Source: an uncultured Elusimicrobia bacterium
GTDB taxonomy: Bacteria; Elusimicrobiota; Endomicrobiia; Endomicrobiales; CAIRNS01
Length of the DNA: 64,000 bases
Reading direction: 5' to 3'
NCBI GenBank assembly: GCA_903880015.1
Contig: CAIRNS010000010.1
Coordinates: 1 to 64,000, forward strand
Positions 50,235 to 59,934 of this stretch are shown piece after piece (the stretch's first letter is position 1; every line of letters begins with the position of its first letter). A program made the position numbers and the translations under genes. The notes beneath the pieces were generated by a model. The model ran no database searches. It had not been told where the DNA came from and was given only the letters and a program-made list of their open reading frames with translations.

Positions 50235-51305
50235 ATGGCATATCGCGGGCTTATTGAACAGTACCGTTCCTATTTGCCGGTGTCGGATGCAACGCCGGTA
50301 GTCAGTTTGATGGAAGGCAATACTCCTCTTATTCCCGCGGTTAATCTGGGAAAAATAATCGGTTTTGACGGGACGATTTATTTGAAGTACGAGGGCATGA
50401 ATCCGACCGGTTCATTTAAGGACCGCGGCATGACCATGGCAGTTTCTAAAGCCCTGGAAAGCGGCAGTCACGCGGTGATTTGCGCTTCCACCGGCAACAC
50501 TTCGGCTTCGGCGGCTGCTTACGCGGCGCGCGCGGGGATGAAATGCGTGGTGCTTATTCCCGACGGTAACATTGCGCTGGGCAAGTTGTCTCAGGCGGTT
50601 ATGCACGGGGCGCTGGTGTTGTCCGTTGATGGAAATTTCGATGTTGCTCTTAATGTGGTTAAAGAACTCAGTGAACACTATCCGCTGACGCTGGTTAATT
50701 CGCTTAACCCGTATCGCATAGAAGGGCAGAAGACGGCCGCTTTTGAGATTTGCGAAACGCTGGGTGGCGCCCCGGACTTTCAATTCATGCCTGTCGGCAA
50801 CGCGGGGAACATTACAGCGTATTGGAAAGGGTACCGGGAATACGCGGCGCGCACTCCGGGGGCAGGAGCATTGCCGAAAATGATGGGATTTCAGGCAGCA
50901 GGTTCGGCACCGATTGTTCTGGGCCATCCTATTGAAAAACCGGAAACGATCGCTACGGCCATCCGCATCGGCAACCCGGCCTCGTGGCAGACCGCCGTGC
51001 TCGCCCGCGACGAATCAGGCGGTGTTATAGACGCCGTAACCGACGACGAAATCCTGTATGCGTATAAGCTTCTTGCCGCTTCTGAAGGTGTTTTCGCGGA
51101 ACCGGCGTCCTGCGCTTCTGTGGCAGGGTTGATTGCCTATATTAAAAAGGGATATTTTAAGGCGTTGCCAACCGCGTCGGCGAAAGTGGTGTGCATCCTG
51201 ACCGGGCACGGCTTGAAAGATCCTGACCGTGCCGTCGCCTGTTCCGTTAAACCTCATCGTGTAAAGGCCGACATTAAAGAAATCATCAAGGCGATTAAAC
51301 TATGA
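50235..51305 (+). CDS. thrC: Threonine synthase
   Basis: 356 residues from the ATG at 50235 (GTGAGGA upstream), the usual length for the short bacterial enzyme. The PLP lysine is in [11 protein letters not shown], the phosphate-binding loop is [12 protein letters not shown], and [16 protein letters not shown] is present. It converts O-phosphohomoserine to threonine. The stop overlaps the next small gene by ATGA. Confidence 0.95.
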   Translation: MAYRGLIEQYRSYLPVSDATPVVSLMEGNTPLIPAVNLGKIIGFDGTIYLKYEGMNPTGSFKDRGMTMAVSKALESGSHAVICASTGNTSASAAAYAARAGMKCVVLIPDGNIALGKLSQAVMHGALVLSVDGNFDVALNVVKELSEHYPLTLVNSLNPYRIEGQKTAAFEICETLGGAPDFQFMPVGNAGNITAYWKGYREYAARTPGAGALPKMMGFQAAGSAPIVLGHPIEKPETIATAIRIGNPASWQTAVLARDESGGVIDAVTDDEILYAYKLLAASEGVFAEPASCASVAGLIAYIKKGYFKALPTASAKVVCILTGHGLKDPDRAVACSVKPHRVKADIKEIIKAIKL

Positions 51306-51457
51306 TTATTTTCGACCACGTCGGCATCCTGCTCATGATGGCTTTTTGGATTATTTTTTGTCTGGCGTCGCTGTACTGTTTCTATCGTATGCTCTGCAAA
51401 AAACCTCCGAAAAATATCCCTGTGTCCCCCGTTCCTCCAGGGAAAGACCCCAGCTAA
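51302..51457 (+). CDS. Small single-pass membrane protein (51 residues)
   Basis: Starts [19 protein letters not shown]: a transmembrane helix (about residues 8-30) with a Cys- and Lys-containing boundary and a short Pro-rich tail ([12 protein letters not shown]). It overlaps the thrC stop by ATGA, which favours real translation by coupling. No known family is recognised. Confidence 0.55.
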   Translation: MIIFDHVGILLMMAFWIIFCLASLYCFYRMLCKKPPKNIPVSPVPPGKDPS

Positions 51458-51548
51458 CATCAGGTATCCGACGACATCACGAGCAATAACAAGCCGCGTA
51501 AAAATAATGCGCCGATACAGGAATAGATGCAATATCAAGGAGCGGAAT

Positions 51549-51851
51549 ATGACGGAAGAAATTAAAAAAAATGAAGTGCAAATTGAGATTGACGAACTGG
51601 TAGCGCAAGGGGCGTATGCCAATCTTGCGATGATCAGCCATTCGGAAGGGGAATTTGTGCTGGATTTCATTTTTCTTCAGCCCCAAACGCCGAAAGCAAA
51701 GGTTCGTTCCCGCGTCATCACTTCCCCGGCGCACGCTAAACGCATCATTGCCGCCCTGCAGGATAACATAGCCAAGTACGAAGCGCGTTTCGGTACGATT
51801 CCGGCCGCCGCGCCGGTGGAAGACCCCAAAAAAGTGGGTTTCTATCATTAG
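51549..51851 (+). CDS. DUF3467 protein
   Basis: 100 residues from the ATG at 51549 after AAGGAG. The body (VAQGAYANLAMISHSEGEFVLDFIFLQP; RVITSPAHAKRIIAALQDNI) is typical of DUF3467, a small cytoplasmic family of unknown function. No catalytic residues are evident. Confidence 0.85.
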   Translation: MTEEIKKNEVQIEIDELVAQGAYANLAMISHSEGEFVLDFIFLQPQTPKAKVRSRVITSPAHAKRIIAALQDNIAKYEARFGTIPAAAPVEDPKKVGFYH

Positions 51852-51887
51852 ATCGCGGTCCAGTGTATCATCGGGGATATCGTCTAT

Positions 51888-53171
51888 ATGAAAACTGAAC
51901 TCATCTGTGTCGGCACGGAACTTCTGTCTGGGAAACTGAATACGAACGCCTGCTTTGTGGGCGAACAGCTCAGCTCCATCGGACTCGATCTCAGTTTTGT
52001 CACGACGGTCGGCGATTCGCCGGCCGATATGCGGGTTGCGGTCGCCACGGCTCTTGGGCGCAGTCAGATAATCATTCTGACCGGCGGACTGGGGCCGACC
52101 TTCGATGACCTAACCCGTGAAGCGGTAGCGGCGGCGCTCGGGCGCCCCTTGGTTGTCAATGCGCATGCCCTGGCGTCCATTAAAGAATTTTTTAGTAAGC
52201 GTGCCGTTGCAATGCCGAACATTAACGAAGTGCAGGCGCAGGTCATAGAAGGTGCTGTTCTTCTGCCCAATCCGGCGGGAACGGCGCCGGGACAGATGAT
52301 CGATTATCAAAAAGCGAAAATATTTTTACTGCCGGGTCCGCCGCGCGAGATGCAGGCGATGTTTGATGCCTCCGTTTTTCCGCTTTTGAAAAAATATGAG
52401 ACGCGCATAAAGAAGACCTTTACCCTCCATATTTTTGGCATGGGGGAATCGCTGGTGGACGAAAAGATCCGCTCCGTCATCGAAGCCGAACGGGCGATGG
52501 AAGCCGATACCGTCAGCTTTACTATCTTGGCACATCAGATGGTCGTTGACATCCGTGCGAGCGTGACGCATCGCGACGAGATGATTGTCGACGAAATTAT
52601 GCGCACCCTTAAACACGAATTTTATGAAATTCTGGGCGACGCTATCTATGGCGAAAACGACGATTCGCTGGAAAGCGTTGTGGGGTCTTTATTGGGTAAA
52701 CATCATGCGACGCTGTCGCTTGCTGAATCATGTACCGGCGGTCTGGTGGCGCACCGGATTACCAATGTTGCAGGAAGTTCGCTCTATTTCAAACAGGGCG
52801 TTATTGCCTATGCCAACGATGCAAAGCAGACATTGCTCGGGGTGAATGCGGCAACGATAGAAAAGTTCGGCGCGGTTTCCGCGGAGACAGCGCGGGAAAT
52901 GGCGTTGGGCGCCCGCAAGATTGCCGCCAGCGATTACGCCATTTCTTTGACAGGCATTGCCGGACCGACGGGTGGTACACAGGAGAAACCGGCTGGTCTG
53001 GTGTATATCGGTATCGTTGGTCCCGCGTTTGAAAAAGTCGCGGCACACCGCTTTATCGGGAACCGTTTGGAAATCCGGGAACGGGCGGCAAATATGGCGC
53101 TTGATATGCTGCGCCGGGAATTGATGCACGCTGCCCCTCGCGCAGGAGCTAAACGGAGCACGCATGGTTAA
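51888..53171 (+). CDS. cinA: CinA-like protein (nicotinamide-nucleotide amidase)
   Basis: 427 residues, full length. The N-terminal MoCF-like domain (VGTELLSGKLNTNACF; LTGGLGPTFDDLTREAVA) hydrolyses ADP-ribose in studied homologues. The C-terminal CinA domain (LAESCTGGLVAHRITNVAGSS) deamidates nicotinamide mononucleotide in pyridine nucleotide salvage. It overlaps the next gene by 8 nt. Confidence 0.94.
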   Translation: MKTELICVGTELLSGKLNTNACFVGEQLSSIGLDLSFVTTVGDSPADMRVAVATALGRSQIIILTGGLGPTFDDLTREAVAAALGRPLVVNAHALASIKEFFSKRAVAMPNINEVQAQVIEGAVLLPNPAGTAPGQMIDYQKAKIFLLPGPPREMQAMFDASVFPLLKKYETRIKKTFTLHIFGMGESLVDEKIRSVIEAERAMEADTVSFTILAHQMVVDIRASVTHRDEMIVDEIMRTLKHEFYEILGDAIYGENDDSLESVVGSLLGKHHATLSLAESCTGGLVAHRITNVAGSSLYFKQGVIAYANDAKQTLLGVNAATIEKFGAVSAETAREMALGARKIAASDYAISLTGIAGPTGGTQEKPAGLVYIGIVGPAFEKVAAHRFIGNRLEIRERAANMALDMLRRELMHAAPRAGAKRSTHG

Positions 53172-53874
53172 ACTTATCCATGCTCTGAGCCCCTTTCGTT
53201 ACGCGCTGATTGCCCTGGTTGTTGCCGGTCTGCTTATCGTTGGTCAATCGATTTTTTCGACACATGCCGATCTTTTTGCTCAGCCATCGCCTTCCGGTTT
53301 GTATACTGTCGCTTTGACATTTGACGACGGGCCACATCCCTATTTCACCCATGCCATCCTTGCCGAGCTTAAAACCGGCGGGGCAACAGCGACATTTTTT
53401 GTGGTGGGCAGTCAGGCGCAAAAAAACCCGGATCTTGTCCGGGCAATTGCCGCAAACGGATGTGAAGTTGAAAGCCACACGATGACCCATCGGAACCTTT
53501 TGCATTTGACCGATAATGACATACGCAAGGAATTGCAAGGGTCGGTATCGCTCATCAATTCATTGTCAGGCCGCAACCCCCTGTTTTTCAGGCCGCCGGG
53601 CGGACAATATAACGATCGTGTCGTAAAAGTTGCCGGCGAGATGGGTTTGACCATGGTATTGTGGACAGTTATTCCGCGCGATCACGAAGAAAATGATGTT
53701 GACGCAATCGTTGATCGGGTAGTTGCTCAGACGCGGGACGGCGGCATCATTCTATTGCATTCCGGCAGACACCCTACGCTGGCGGCATTGCCGCGCATTA
53801 TTGCCGAGTTGCATGCCCGCGGTTTCCGGTTTGTGACCATAGAAAATTTAATGACAGCTAAAGGGGCTGCATAG
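53164..53874 (+). CDS. Polysaccharide deacetylase (NodB domain)
   Basis: 236 residues with an N-terminal membrane anchor (about residues 11-30). NodB motifs: TFDDGPH (catalytic Asp and metal Asp), SHTMTH (metal His pair), RPPGGQYN and LLHSG. It should remove acetyl groups from an exported glycan or peptidoglycan on the outer face of the inner membrane. Confidence 0.9.
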   Translation: MVKLIHALSPFRYALIALVVAGLLIVGQSIFSTHADLFAQPSPSGLYTVALTFDDGPHPYFTHAILAELKTGGATATFFVVGSQAQKNPDLVRAIAANGCEVESHTMTHRNLLHLTDNDIRKELQGSVSLINSLSGRNPLFFRPPGGQYNDRVVKVAGEMGLTMVLWTVIPRDHEENDVDAIVDRVVAQTRDGGIILLHSGRHPTLAALPRIIAELHARGFRFVTIENLMTAKGAA

Positions 53875-54290
53875 TGGATCGCATCATGGGCATCGATTTT
53901 GGTCTTAAACGGATAGGCATTGCGATTTCTGACCCCGCGGGGACGATGGCGCATCCCCTGGCGGTCATCCACCGGGAAACGATGGCAAAAGATATGGAAC
54001 GCATCGCCGCTATCGCCGCCGAATATACCATTTCAAAAATAGTCCTGGGATTGCCGCTCAATATGGACGGCACTCCCGGTCGTCTCACCCAGGAAGTCAC
54101 CTCGTTTGCCAACCGTCTCAAAAAAGATCTTGCCCTGCCGGTTGAGCTGCTTGACGAACGACTCACTTCCTACGGCGCCGATTGCGTAATGATCGAACAA
54201 GCCGACCTGTCCCGCCAAAAACGCAAAAATAACAGAGATAAAATCGCCGCAGCCCTGATTCTGGAAGCATATCTCTCCCGCAGCGCATAA
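53874..54290 (+). CDS. ruvX: Holliday junction resolvase-like protein
   Basis: 138 residues starting at GTG 53874, which overlaps the preceding TAG by one base (TAGTG). RNase H-fold motifs of the YqgF family: GIDFGLKRIGIAISD, LGLPLNMDG, LLDERLTS and the C-terminal Asp (NNRDKIAAALILE). It takes part in 16S rRNA 5' maturation and possibly recombination. Confidence 0.94.
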   Translation: MDRIMGIDFGLKRIGIAISDPAGTMAHPLAVIHRETMAKDMERIAAIAAEYTISKIVLGLPLNMDGTPGRLTQEVTSFANRLKKDLALPVELLDERLTSYGADCVMIEQADLSRQKRKNNRDKIAAALILEAYLSRSA

Positions 54291-54333
54291 GGAAAAAAGT
54301 TTTTGTAAAACAGAGTGATAGTTCGTATACGCC

Positions 54334-55998
54334 ATGAATATACATGAATTAAAACTGTCCGAAGATATTCGCCGGAGCGTCAAACGCTTTGCCCCCCTGA
54401 TGCTTATTGCGGTTGCCTGCCTTGCCGTGTATGGGAAAACAATATTTTTCGGCTATGTCCACTATGATGACGCACGCCTGATTCTTGATAATCAGGCTCA
54501 TTTCGAGTCCCTGCGGTCTATAGGCGATATTTTTACCCATAATGTATATTTTGAGAATAATCGTTTCTATTACCGTCCGCTCTTTACCGCAACCCTGCTG
54601 ATTGAATCAAAAATCTGGGGCATTGCCCCGCTTCCGCATCACGCGGTCAATGTATTCCTGCACCTGGCGATGTGCGGTGCCGTGTATATGCTGCTGCAGC
54701 TGATGGGGTATCGCCGATCGCTTTCGCTGGCGTGGAGCCTTATCTTTGCCGTCCATCCGCTTTTTACGGATGCTGTAGCGTGGATTCCGGGGCGCAATGA
54801 TGAGTTGCTGGGGTTGTTCATTACATGGTCATTTATTTTTTTTATCCGTTTCCTGCGGTCCGGGAACTGGAGCGAGGGGCTACTGCATCTCATGTTCTTT
54901 ACCGGGGCATTGTTTTCCAAAGAAACAGCCATAGTGTTTCCGGTGCTCTGTATGCTGTACGCTCATCGCATCGAGAAAAAAAGTGTTTTTATCCGCCGCA
55001 ATGCATCACTTCTTGCCGGTTGGGTGTTTATTGTGATGATCTTTTTCATTCTTTGGACCCGTCTTGATCGTGGAGGTTATACTGCGTTTTATCAATTGTT
55101 GATGGTAGCAGGCGATAATCTGTCTGTGATTATCAAGTATGCTGGCGCAATATTCTTCCCCTTTCATCTGCAGCTTCTTCCATTGCGGGAAGACATGTCT
55201 TTTGTGCCGGGACTGATTGCTACTCTTCTCAGCAGTCTGTTGCTATGGTTCGCTCCTCGTAAAGATCCCGCACGCATTGCGTTTGGTGTTCTTTGGATCT
55301 TGGCGTTCGTGATACCGACATTGATCATTGCGAAGGCCGTATATCAGGGGCATCGGATGTATGTGCCCATGATAGGGATGTTTATCATTCTTTCTGAATT
55401 GCGCGGGTACGGTGTCCGATGGAAGGGTTTGGCACAATGGTTCCCTGGTAGTGCAACGATCCTGATCATTGTGCTGGCCTCTTCGGCATTCATGCGGAAT
55501 AATCAGTATATTTCACAAGTCAGCTATTGGCAAAAAGCTGCGCAGGATTCTCCCCGCCACAGCGAGGTTAGGAATCGCTTAGGGCTTGGCCTTTTGAGAG
55601 AACGAGGCTTAGCAGGCCGTGCTGAAATAGAATTCAGAAATGCTATTGTCTTTAATCCTGACCATATCCCTGCGTACCGAAATCTTGCCATTTTGTATTA
55701 TAGGGAGCGACAATATACTCAGACAATTACTGTTCTTCATGAAGCTATTGCCCGTTCCCCGCGCGATAGTACATTATATAATCTCATGGGTATTTCATAT
55801 GCTTCTATGTTCTCTTTTGATAAAGCTCTTGATTGTCTCCGCACCGCTGTACGGTTGGACCCAAAAAATCAGATGGCGCTAAAGAATATTTCGCTGGTAA
55901 CGGTCAATCGGGCGAATAATCGAAACGCCAACACCCCGTATCGTGGGGAAAAGTCGTTAACTGAGCCGTCTGTCCCTCAAAAAGTGCCGGGGGGGTGA
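54334..55998 (+). CDS. GT-C-type membrane glycosyltransferase-like protein with C-terminal TPRs
   Basis: 554 residues: about 11 transmembrane helices with the acidic loop motif VHYDDARLI and YYRPLFTATLLIES in the first periplasmic loop, as in TMTC/ArnT-type GT-C proteins. At least three TPRs occupy the last 150 residues (AEIEFRNAIVFNPDHIPAY; ALDCLRTAVRLDPKN). It is a paralogue of the protein at 9202-10683 with a longer TPR tail. A role in lipid-linked sugar transfer to exported proteins is inferred. Confidence 0.75.
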   Translation: MNIHELKLSEDIRRSVKRFAPLMLIAVACLAVYGKTIFFGYVHYDDARLILDNQAHFESLRSIGDIFTHNVYFENNRFYYRPLFTATLLIESKIWGIAPLPHHAVNVFLHLAMCGAVYMLLQLMGYRRSLSLAWSLIFAVHPLFTDAVAWIPGRNDELLGLFITWSFIFFIRFLRSGNWSEGLLHLMFFTGALFSKETAIVFPVLCMLYAHRIEKKSVFIRRNASLLAGWVFIVMIFFILWTRLDRGGYTAFYQLLMVAGDNLSVIIKYAGAIFFPFHLQLLPLREDMSFVPGLIATLLSSLLLWFAPRKDPARIAFGVLWILAFVIPTLIIAKAVYQGHRMYVPMIGMFIILSELRGYGVRWKGLAQWFPGSATILIIVLASSAFMRNNQYISQVSYWQKAAQDSPRHSEVRNRLGLGLLRERGLAGRAEIEFRNAIVFNPDHIPAYRNLAILYYRERQYTQTITVLHEAIARSPRDSTLYNLMGISYASMFSFDKALDCLRTAVRLDPKNQMALKNISLVTVNRANNRNANTPYRGEKSLTEPSVPQKVPGG

Positions 55999-56067
55999 TT
56001 CATGAAATTGCAGGAATATAAGGACAATGGTCAATAATATTTCATTTTTTTTGAAGGGGTCTTTAGT

Positions 56068-56568
56068 ATGGCGTTGCGGTTTATTCTTGACGGGTATAAT
56101 ATCATAAAGTCGGAAGAAGGCGGCGCGTTTGCGGCGGCAACGCTTGAACAGCGGCGTGTTAAACTGCTGGATTGGCTTTGCGATCGTCAGCCTCAGGGAA
56201 GCGCCCAGAACACCGTGTCCGTCGTTTTCGACGGACAGGCGGAACATCCGTATGGGACGAACAGTTATACTCAGCAGGTGTATCAGGGCATCGTTATCCG
56301 TTACAGCGAAGGGGTGAGCGCCGACGATATCATTGAAGAAATGGTTCGCTGGGATCAGTCCCCGGCTGAAATCGTGGTGGTTACCAACGATAGAGGCATA
56401 CACCGGCGGCTGGGCGGTATGGGCGCCTGCTGGATTACCGTAGCGGCATTCATGGCAAAGGCGCGGACGTCTCATCGTCAGCCGGCGGGCGGCGCGCCGA
56501 TAGACAATACTGAAGGCATTGACAATGACGATATCACCGAGGAAATGAAAAACACATGGCTAAAATAA
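56068..56568 (+). CDS. YacP-like NYN-domain protein
   Basis: 166 residues of the NYN (PIN-like) nuclease fold: FILDGYNII at the N-terminus, VSVVFDGQAEH, VSADDIIEEMV and VVTNDRGI, supplying the acidic metal site. YacP/Rae1 homologues are ribosome-associated mRNA endonucleases. It overlaps mltG by 13 nt. Confidence 0.85.
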   Translation: MALRFILDGYNIIKSEEGGAFAAATLEQRRVKLLDWLCDRQPQGSAQNTVSVVFDGQAEHPYGTNSYTQQVYQGIVIRYSEGVSADDIIEEMVRWDQSPAEIVVVTNDRGIHRRLGGMGACWITVAAFMAKARTSHRQPAGGAPIDNTEGIDNDDITEEMKNTWLK

Positions 56569-57497
56569 CGGTGCGATTTGCAATTATTGCGGCAACAATC
56601 GCCATGGTCATAGCGGCCCAGCATATGGTGCGTCCGGCGGGTCCGGTAACGGTTACTGTCCCGCCACGATCGTCCGCGCGGGAGATTGCGCGGATATTGA
56701 AAAAAAATTCTATTATTTCGTCGGAAACACTGTTTCTTGCGTGGGCAAAGATAGCCGGCGATATCAACCATCTTAAAGCCGGGGTGTATCAGTTGTCGCC
56801 CCGCAGTACGGTATTTTCATTGACAAAACGCCTGGCTTCCGGCGAATCGCGGTTGTTCCGCACGACTGTCCCGGAAGGATTCACCGCTGAACAGATAGCC
56901 GATTTATTGGCGCGCACGGGGGTGGCCGACCGGGATAAATTCATGCAGCTGGTGCGGGAACGGGAGAGCGAAGGATATTTATTCCCGCAGACCTATTTTC
57001 TGGAACCATATCTGGGCGAAGCAAAAATAATCGATAGTATGACGGCGGAATTTCGCCGGGCACTTACCCCTGCGATGCTGGAAAATGCGCGCCGCATGCA
57101 TATGACGGAACGCCAGCTCGTTACCCTTGCGTCGCTGGTGGAAAAAGAAGCCGTCAAACCGGAAGAGCGGGCGCTGATCGCCGGGGTATTCTGCAATCGC
57201 CTGAGAAAACACTGGTATCTTGAATCCTGCGCGACCGTTCAGTACGCGCTGGGTGTCCATAAAACAAAACTGTCCATCAAGGACACGCACACTGATTCCC
57301 CGTACAACACCTATCGGCATTACGGTCTGCCGCCGGGTCCGATTTGCAACCCCGGTGCCGCATCCCTGCAGGCGGCGGCGTATCCCGCAACGACAGAAGA
57401 AATGTTTTTCGTCGCCAGCGATTCCGGGACTCATATATTTTCGCAGTATTTCAGACAACATCTCATAAACAAGCGCGCACAAAAACATTCCCGGTAA
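56556..57497 (+). CDS. mltG: Endolytic murein transglycosylase
   Basis: 313 residues: an N-terminal membrane helix, a LysM-like domain (about residues 30-95), and the YceG domain with catalytic Glu in TLASLVEKEAVKPEERALIAG and the ESCATVQYALG and PGPICNPG motifs. It cleaves nascent glycan strands near the membrane and terminates their elongation. Confidence 0.94.
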   Translation: MAKITVRFAIIAATIAMVIAAQHMVRPAGPVTVTVPPRSSAREIARILKKNSIISSETLFLAWAKIAGDINHLKAGVYQLSPRSTVFSLTKRLASGESRLFRTTVPEGFTAEQIADLLARTGVADRDKFMQLVRERESEGYLFPQTYFLEPYLGEAKIIDSMTAEFRRALTPAMLENARRMHMTERQLVTLASLVEKEAVKPEERALIAGVFCNRLRKHWYLESCATVQYALGVHKTKLSIKDTHTDSPYNTYRHYGLPPGPICNPGAASLQAAAYPATTEEMFFVASDSGTHIFSQYFRQHLINKRAQKHSR

Positions 57498-57540
57498 AAG
57501 GTGTGTCAGTCAAAAAAACACTCATGGGCCGCGCGATTGC

Positions 57541-57569
57541 TTGATATTCGTCTATCAATCGTCTATAAT
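57541..57569 (+). promoter_or_regulatory. Promoter predicting a leaderless fic mRNA
   Basis: TTGATA (57541-57546), exactly 17 nt, TATAAT (57564-57569), then 7 nt to the ATG at 57577. The expected transcription start falls at the start codon, with no Shine-Dalgarno sequence. Confidence 0.7.
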
Positions 57570-57576
57570 ATGTCTC

Positions 57577-58665
57577 ATGGCAATGAAAAAAATCGGCATT
57601 CCTTTTAAACCGCTATATACGATAACCGGCAAACTTCTTGATGTAAGTAAAAGGATTGCCGCTCAGACGGCATTTTTGAACACGCGTCGTTTTCCCCGCG
57701 TCGCCTGCGCTCAATTCGAGAGGCATGCGCGTGAGATATCGGCGTTTTCGTCGACCAGCATCGAAGGGAACCCGCTCCCGCTGACGGAAGTGCGCAACAT
57801 TCTAAAAAACCATCCCCACAGCAGTACCAACAGCCAAAAAGAGGTCATTAATTATAATGACGCCTTGATCATGCACAATAGGCGGATGGCTGATACAACC
57901 ATTGCCACGCTTGATGTGCCGATTATTTTGAGCATTCATAGGGCTGTTATGAAGGGGTTGCTGGTTAAGGGAACCTGCGGCGTTTTGCGCAAGGAACCAG
58001 TTTTCGTCAATGATCCACGACTGGGAAAAACGATATATTGGCCGCCGGATCATGGTGATCTACCGCAGCTCATGAACGAATTAGTTCGTTTCGTGCAAAA
58101 AAACAGTGCCCATATCGACCCCATAATCCTTGCCGGGCTTTTTCATAAACAATTCGTGGTAATCCATCCCTTTGTAGACGGTAACGGCAGGACGGTTCGT
58201 CTTGCCACAAAGGTATTGTTGGCGGGCATGGGGCTCAACACATTTAATGTGTTTAGTTTCGAGAACTATTACAACAAGAATGTGAGTCGATATTTTGCGC
58301 ATGTCGGCGTACTGGGTAACTATTACGATAGAGCTGCTTCTCTGGATTTTACCCCGTGGCTGGAATACTTTGCTGAGGGCATTTTGGACGAGCTTTACCG
58401 GGTTGCCAAAGAACTTGACACTGCCGTTATAGAGCCATCCAGCGCATTGAAAGAACATCATAAAAAAATGTTGCAGTACATAGAAACTAATGGGTTTATA
58501 ACGGGACGGGAGTATTCCCGCCTGACTAGTCGAGCCCGGCCGACCCGAGCAATTGATTTAAATAAAATGATAGAATGGGGATATATAGAGCGTTTCGGCA
58601 AAGGCAAAGCGACCTATTACAAGCTGAAAAAAAATGCGGGTAGCTGGGTTCCCCGGAAGGAATGA
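57577..58665 (+). CDS. Fic-family AMP-transferase-like protein
   Basis: 362 residues from the ATG at 57577; an upstream alternative at 57541 lies in the promoter. The Fic loop HPFVDGNGRTVR is fully intact (HxFxDGNGRxxR). The inhibitory helix motif SSTSIEGN precedes it near residue 55, which makes it a class II, self-inhibited Fic protein. The C-terminal 80 residues form a winged-helix-like region (ITGREYSRLTSRARPTRA). It should transfer AMP to an unknown protein target. No Phd/Doc-type antitoxin gene is adjacent. Confidence 0.9.
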   Translation: MAMKKIGIPFKPLYTITGKLLDVSKRIAAQTAFLNTRRFPRVACAQFERHAREISAFSSTSIEGNPLPLTEVRNILKNHPHSSTNSQKEVINYNDALIMHNRRMADTTIATLDVPIILSIHRAVMKGLLVKGTCGVLRKEPVFVNDPRLGKTIYWPPDHGDLPQLMNELVRFVQKNSAHIDPIILAGLFHKQFVVIHPFVDGNGRTVRLATKVLLAGMGLNTFNVFSFENYYNKNVSRYFAHVGVLGNYYDRAASLDFTPWLEYFAEGILDELYRVAKELDTAVIEPSSALKEHHKKMLQYIETNGFITGREYSRLTSRARPTRAIDLNKMIEWGYIERFGKGKATYYKLKKNAGSWVPRKE

Positions 58666-58669
58666 ACAT

Positions 58670-59878
58670 ATGAAAAGAGTATATCTTGACCATAGTGCGA
58701 CGACGCCGCTGCGGGTGGAATCCCGGGAAGCGATGATGCCGTTGTTTGGCGACATTTACGGCAATCCATCAAGCGTTCACGGGTTCGGGCAGGAAGCAAA
58801 AAAACATTTGGAAGACGCTCGTGAGCTGGTAGCAAAATGCTTGAACGCCGCGCGGCCTGAAGAGATTATTTTCACCGGATGCGGGACGGAAGCCGATAAC
58901 CTGGCGATAAAAGGGATTGCTTTTGCTAACCGCGAAAAAGGCAATCATATTATTACCTCTCAGATCGAACATCATGCTGTTTTGAACACCTGCGAATACC
59001 TGGCGAAAAATGGGTTTGAAGTAACCTATCTGCCCGTCAATGAAGGCGGTAGAGTGCGTTGGGAAGATGTGGCGGCCGCCATAAAACCGACCACGATTCT
59101 TATTACCATAATGCACGCCAATAACGAGGTCGGCACTATCCAGCCCATCGAAGAAATTGGCACAATAGCTGCTGCTGAAAACAAACGGCGCGCGGCGCTG
59201 GGTTCCGCGGTCTGGCTGTATGTGCATACCGACGCCGTGCAAACCGCGGGGAAAATACCGCTTGATGTTCGTGCCATGGGTGTAGACCTGCTCTCAATTT
59301 CGGGGCACAAGTTTTACGGGCCAAAAGGTGTCGGGGCGCTGTATGTAAAAAAAGGTGCGCGCATTCAGCCGATACTGCACGGTGGTCATCACGAGCGTAA
59401 CCTGCGGGCCGGAACGGAAAATGTCGCGGGCATAGCCGGGTTGGCGAAGGCGTTAGAGTTGGCGATTATGGATATGGACCATGAACAAAAACGATTAGGC
59501 GTTCTCCGCGACCAGCTTGAGGCGGGTATCATTCAACAGGTGCCGTCGCTGAAAGTTAACGGCGATACCGCCCATCGCATGGCAAGCGTCACCAATATCA
59601 GTTTTGCTTTTATCGAGGGTGAGGGGATTTTATTGTCGCTCGATCTGGCGGGTATCGCGGCGTCAACCGGTTCTGCGTGCGCGTCAGGTTCGCTTGAACC
59701 GTCCCATGTGCTTAAAGCCATGGGCGTAGAGACCACCCTTGCCCAGGGGGCGTTGCGCTTTTCCCTAGGGCATCAAAACACCGCGGAAGATATAGCGTAT
59801 GTTTTAGAGACCGTTCCACCCATCATCGACCGCCTGCGCTCGATGTCCCCGCTCTATCAGAAAACAGTAAAAAGTTAA
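58670..59878 (+). CDS. Cysteine desulfurase (NifS/IscS-like)
   Basis: 402 residues from the ATG after GGAAGGA. PLP lysine in SISGHKFYGPKGVGAL, the N-terminal YLDHSATTPL, and the catalytic Cys loop in STGSACASGSLEPSH. It mobilises sulfur from cysteine for Fe-S clusters and for tRNA thiolation. It precedes mnmA, which needs this sulfur. No nifU or iscU scaffold gene is adjacent. Confidence 0.93.
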   Translation: MKRVYLDHSATTPLRVESREAMMPLFGDIYGNPSSVHGFGQEAKKHLEDARELVAKCLNAARPEEIIFTGCGTEADNLAIKGIAFANREKGNHIITSQIEHHAVLNTCEYLAKNGFEVTYLPVNEGGRVRWEDVAAAIKPTTILITIMHANNEVGTIQPIEEIGTIAAAENKRRAALGSAVWLYVHTDAVQTAGKIPLDVRAMGVDLLSISGHKFYGPKGVGALYVKKGARIQPILHGGHHERNLRAGTENVAGIAGLAKALELAIMDMDHEQKRLGVLRDQLEAGIIQQVPSLKVNGDTAHRMASVTNISFAFIEGEGILLSLDLAGIAASTGSACASGSLEPSHVLKAMGVETTLAQGALRFSLGHQNTAEDIAYVLETVPPIIDRLRSMSPLYQKTVKS

Positions 59879-59934
59879 CACCGGCGTTTTGCTGTCGTTC
59901 GCTATGGTGTCATACTCGAGTGGTCCGCAATCCT

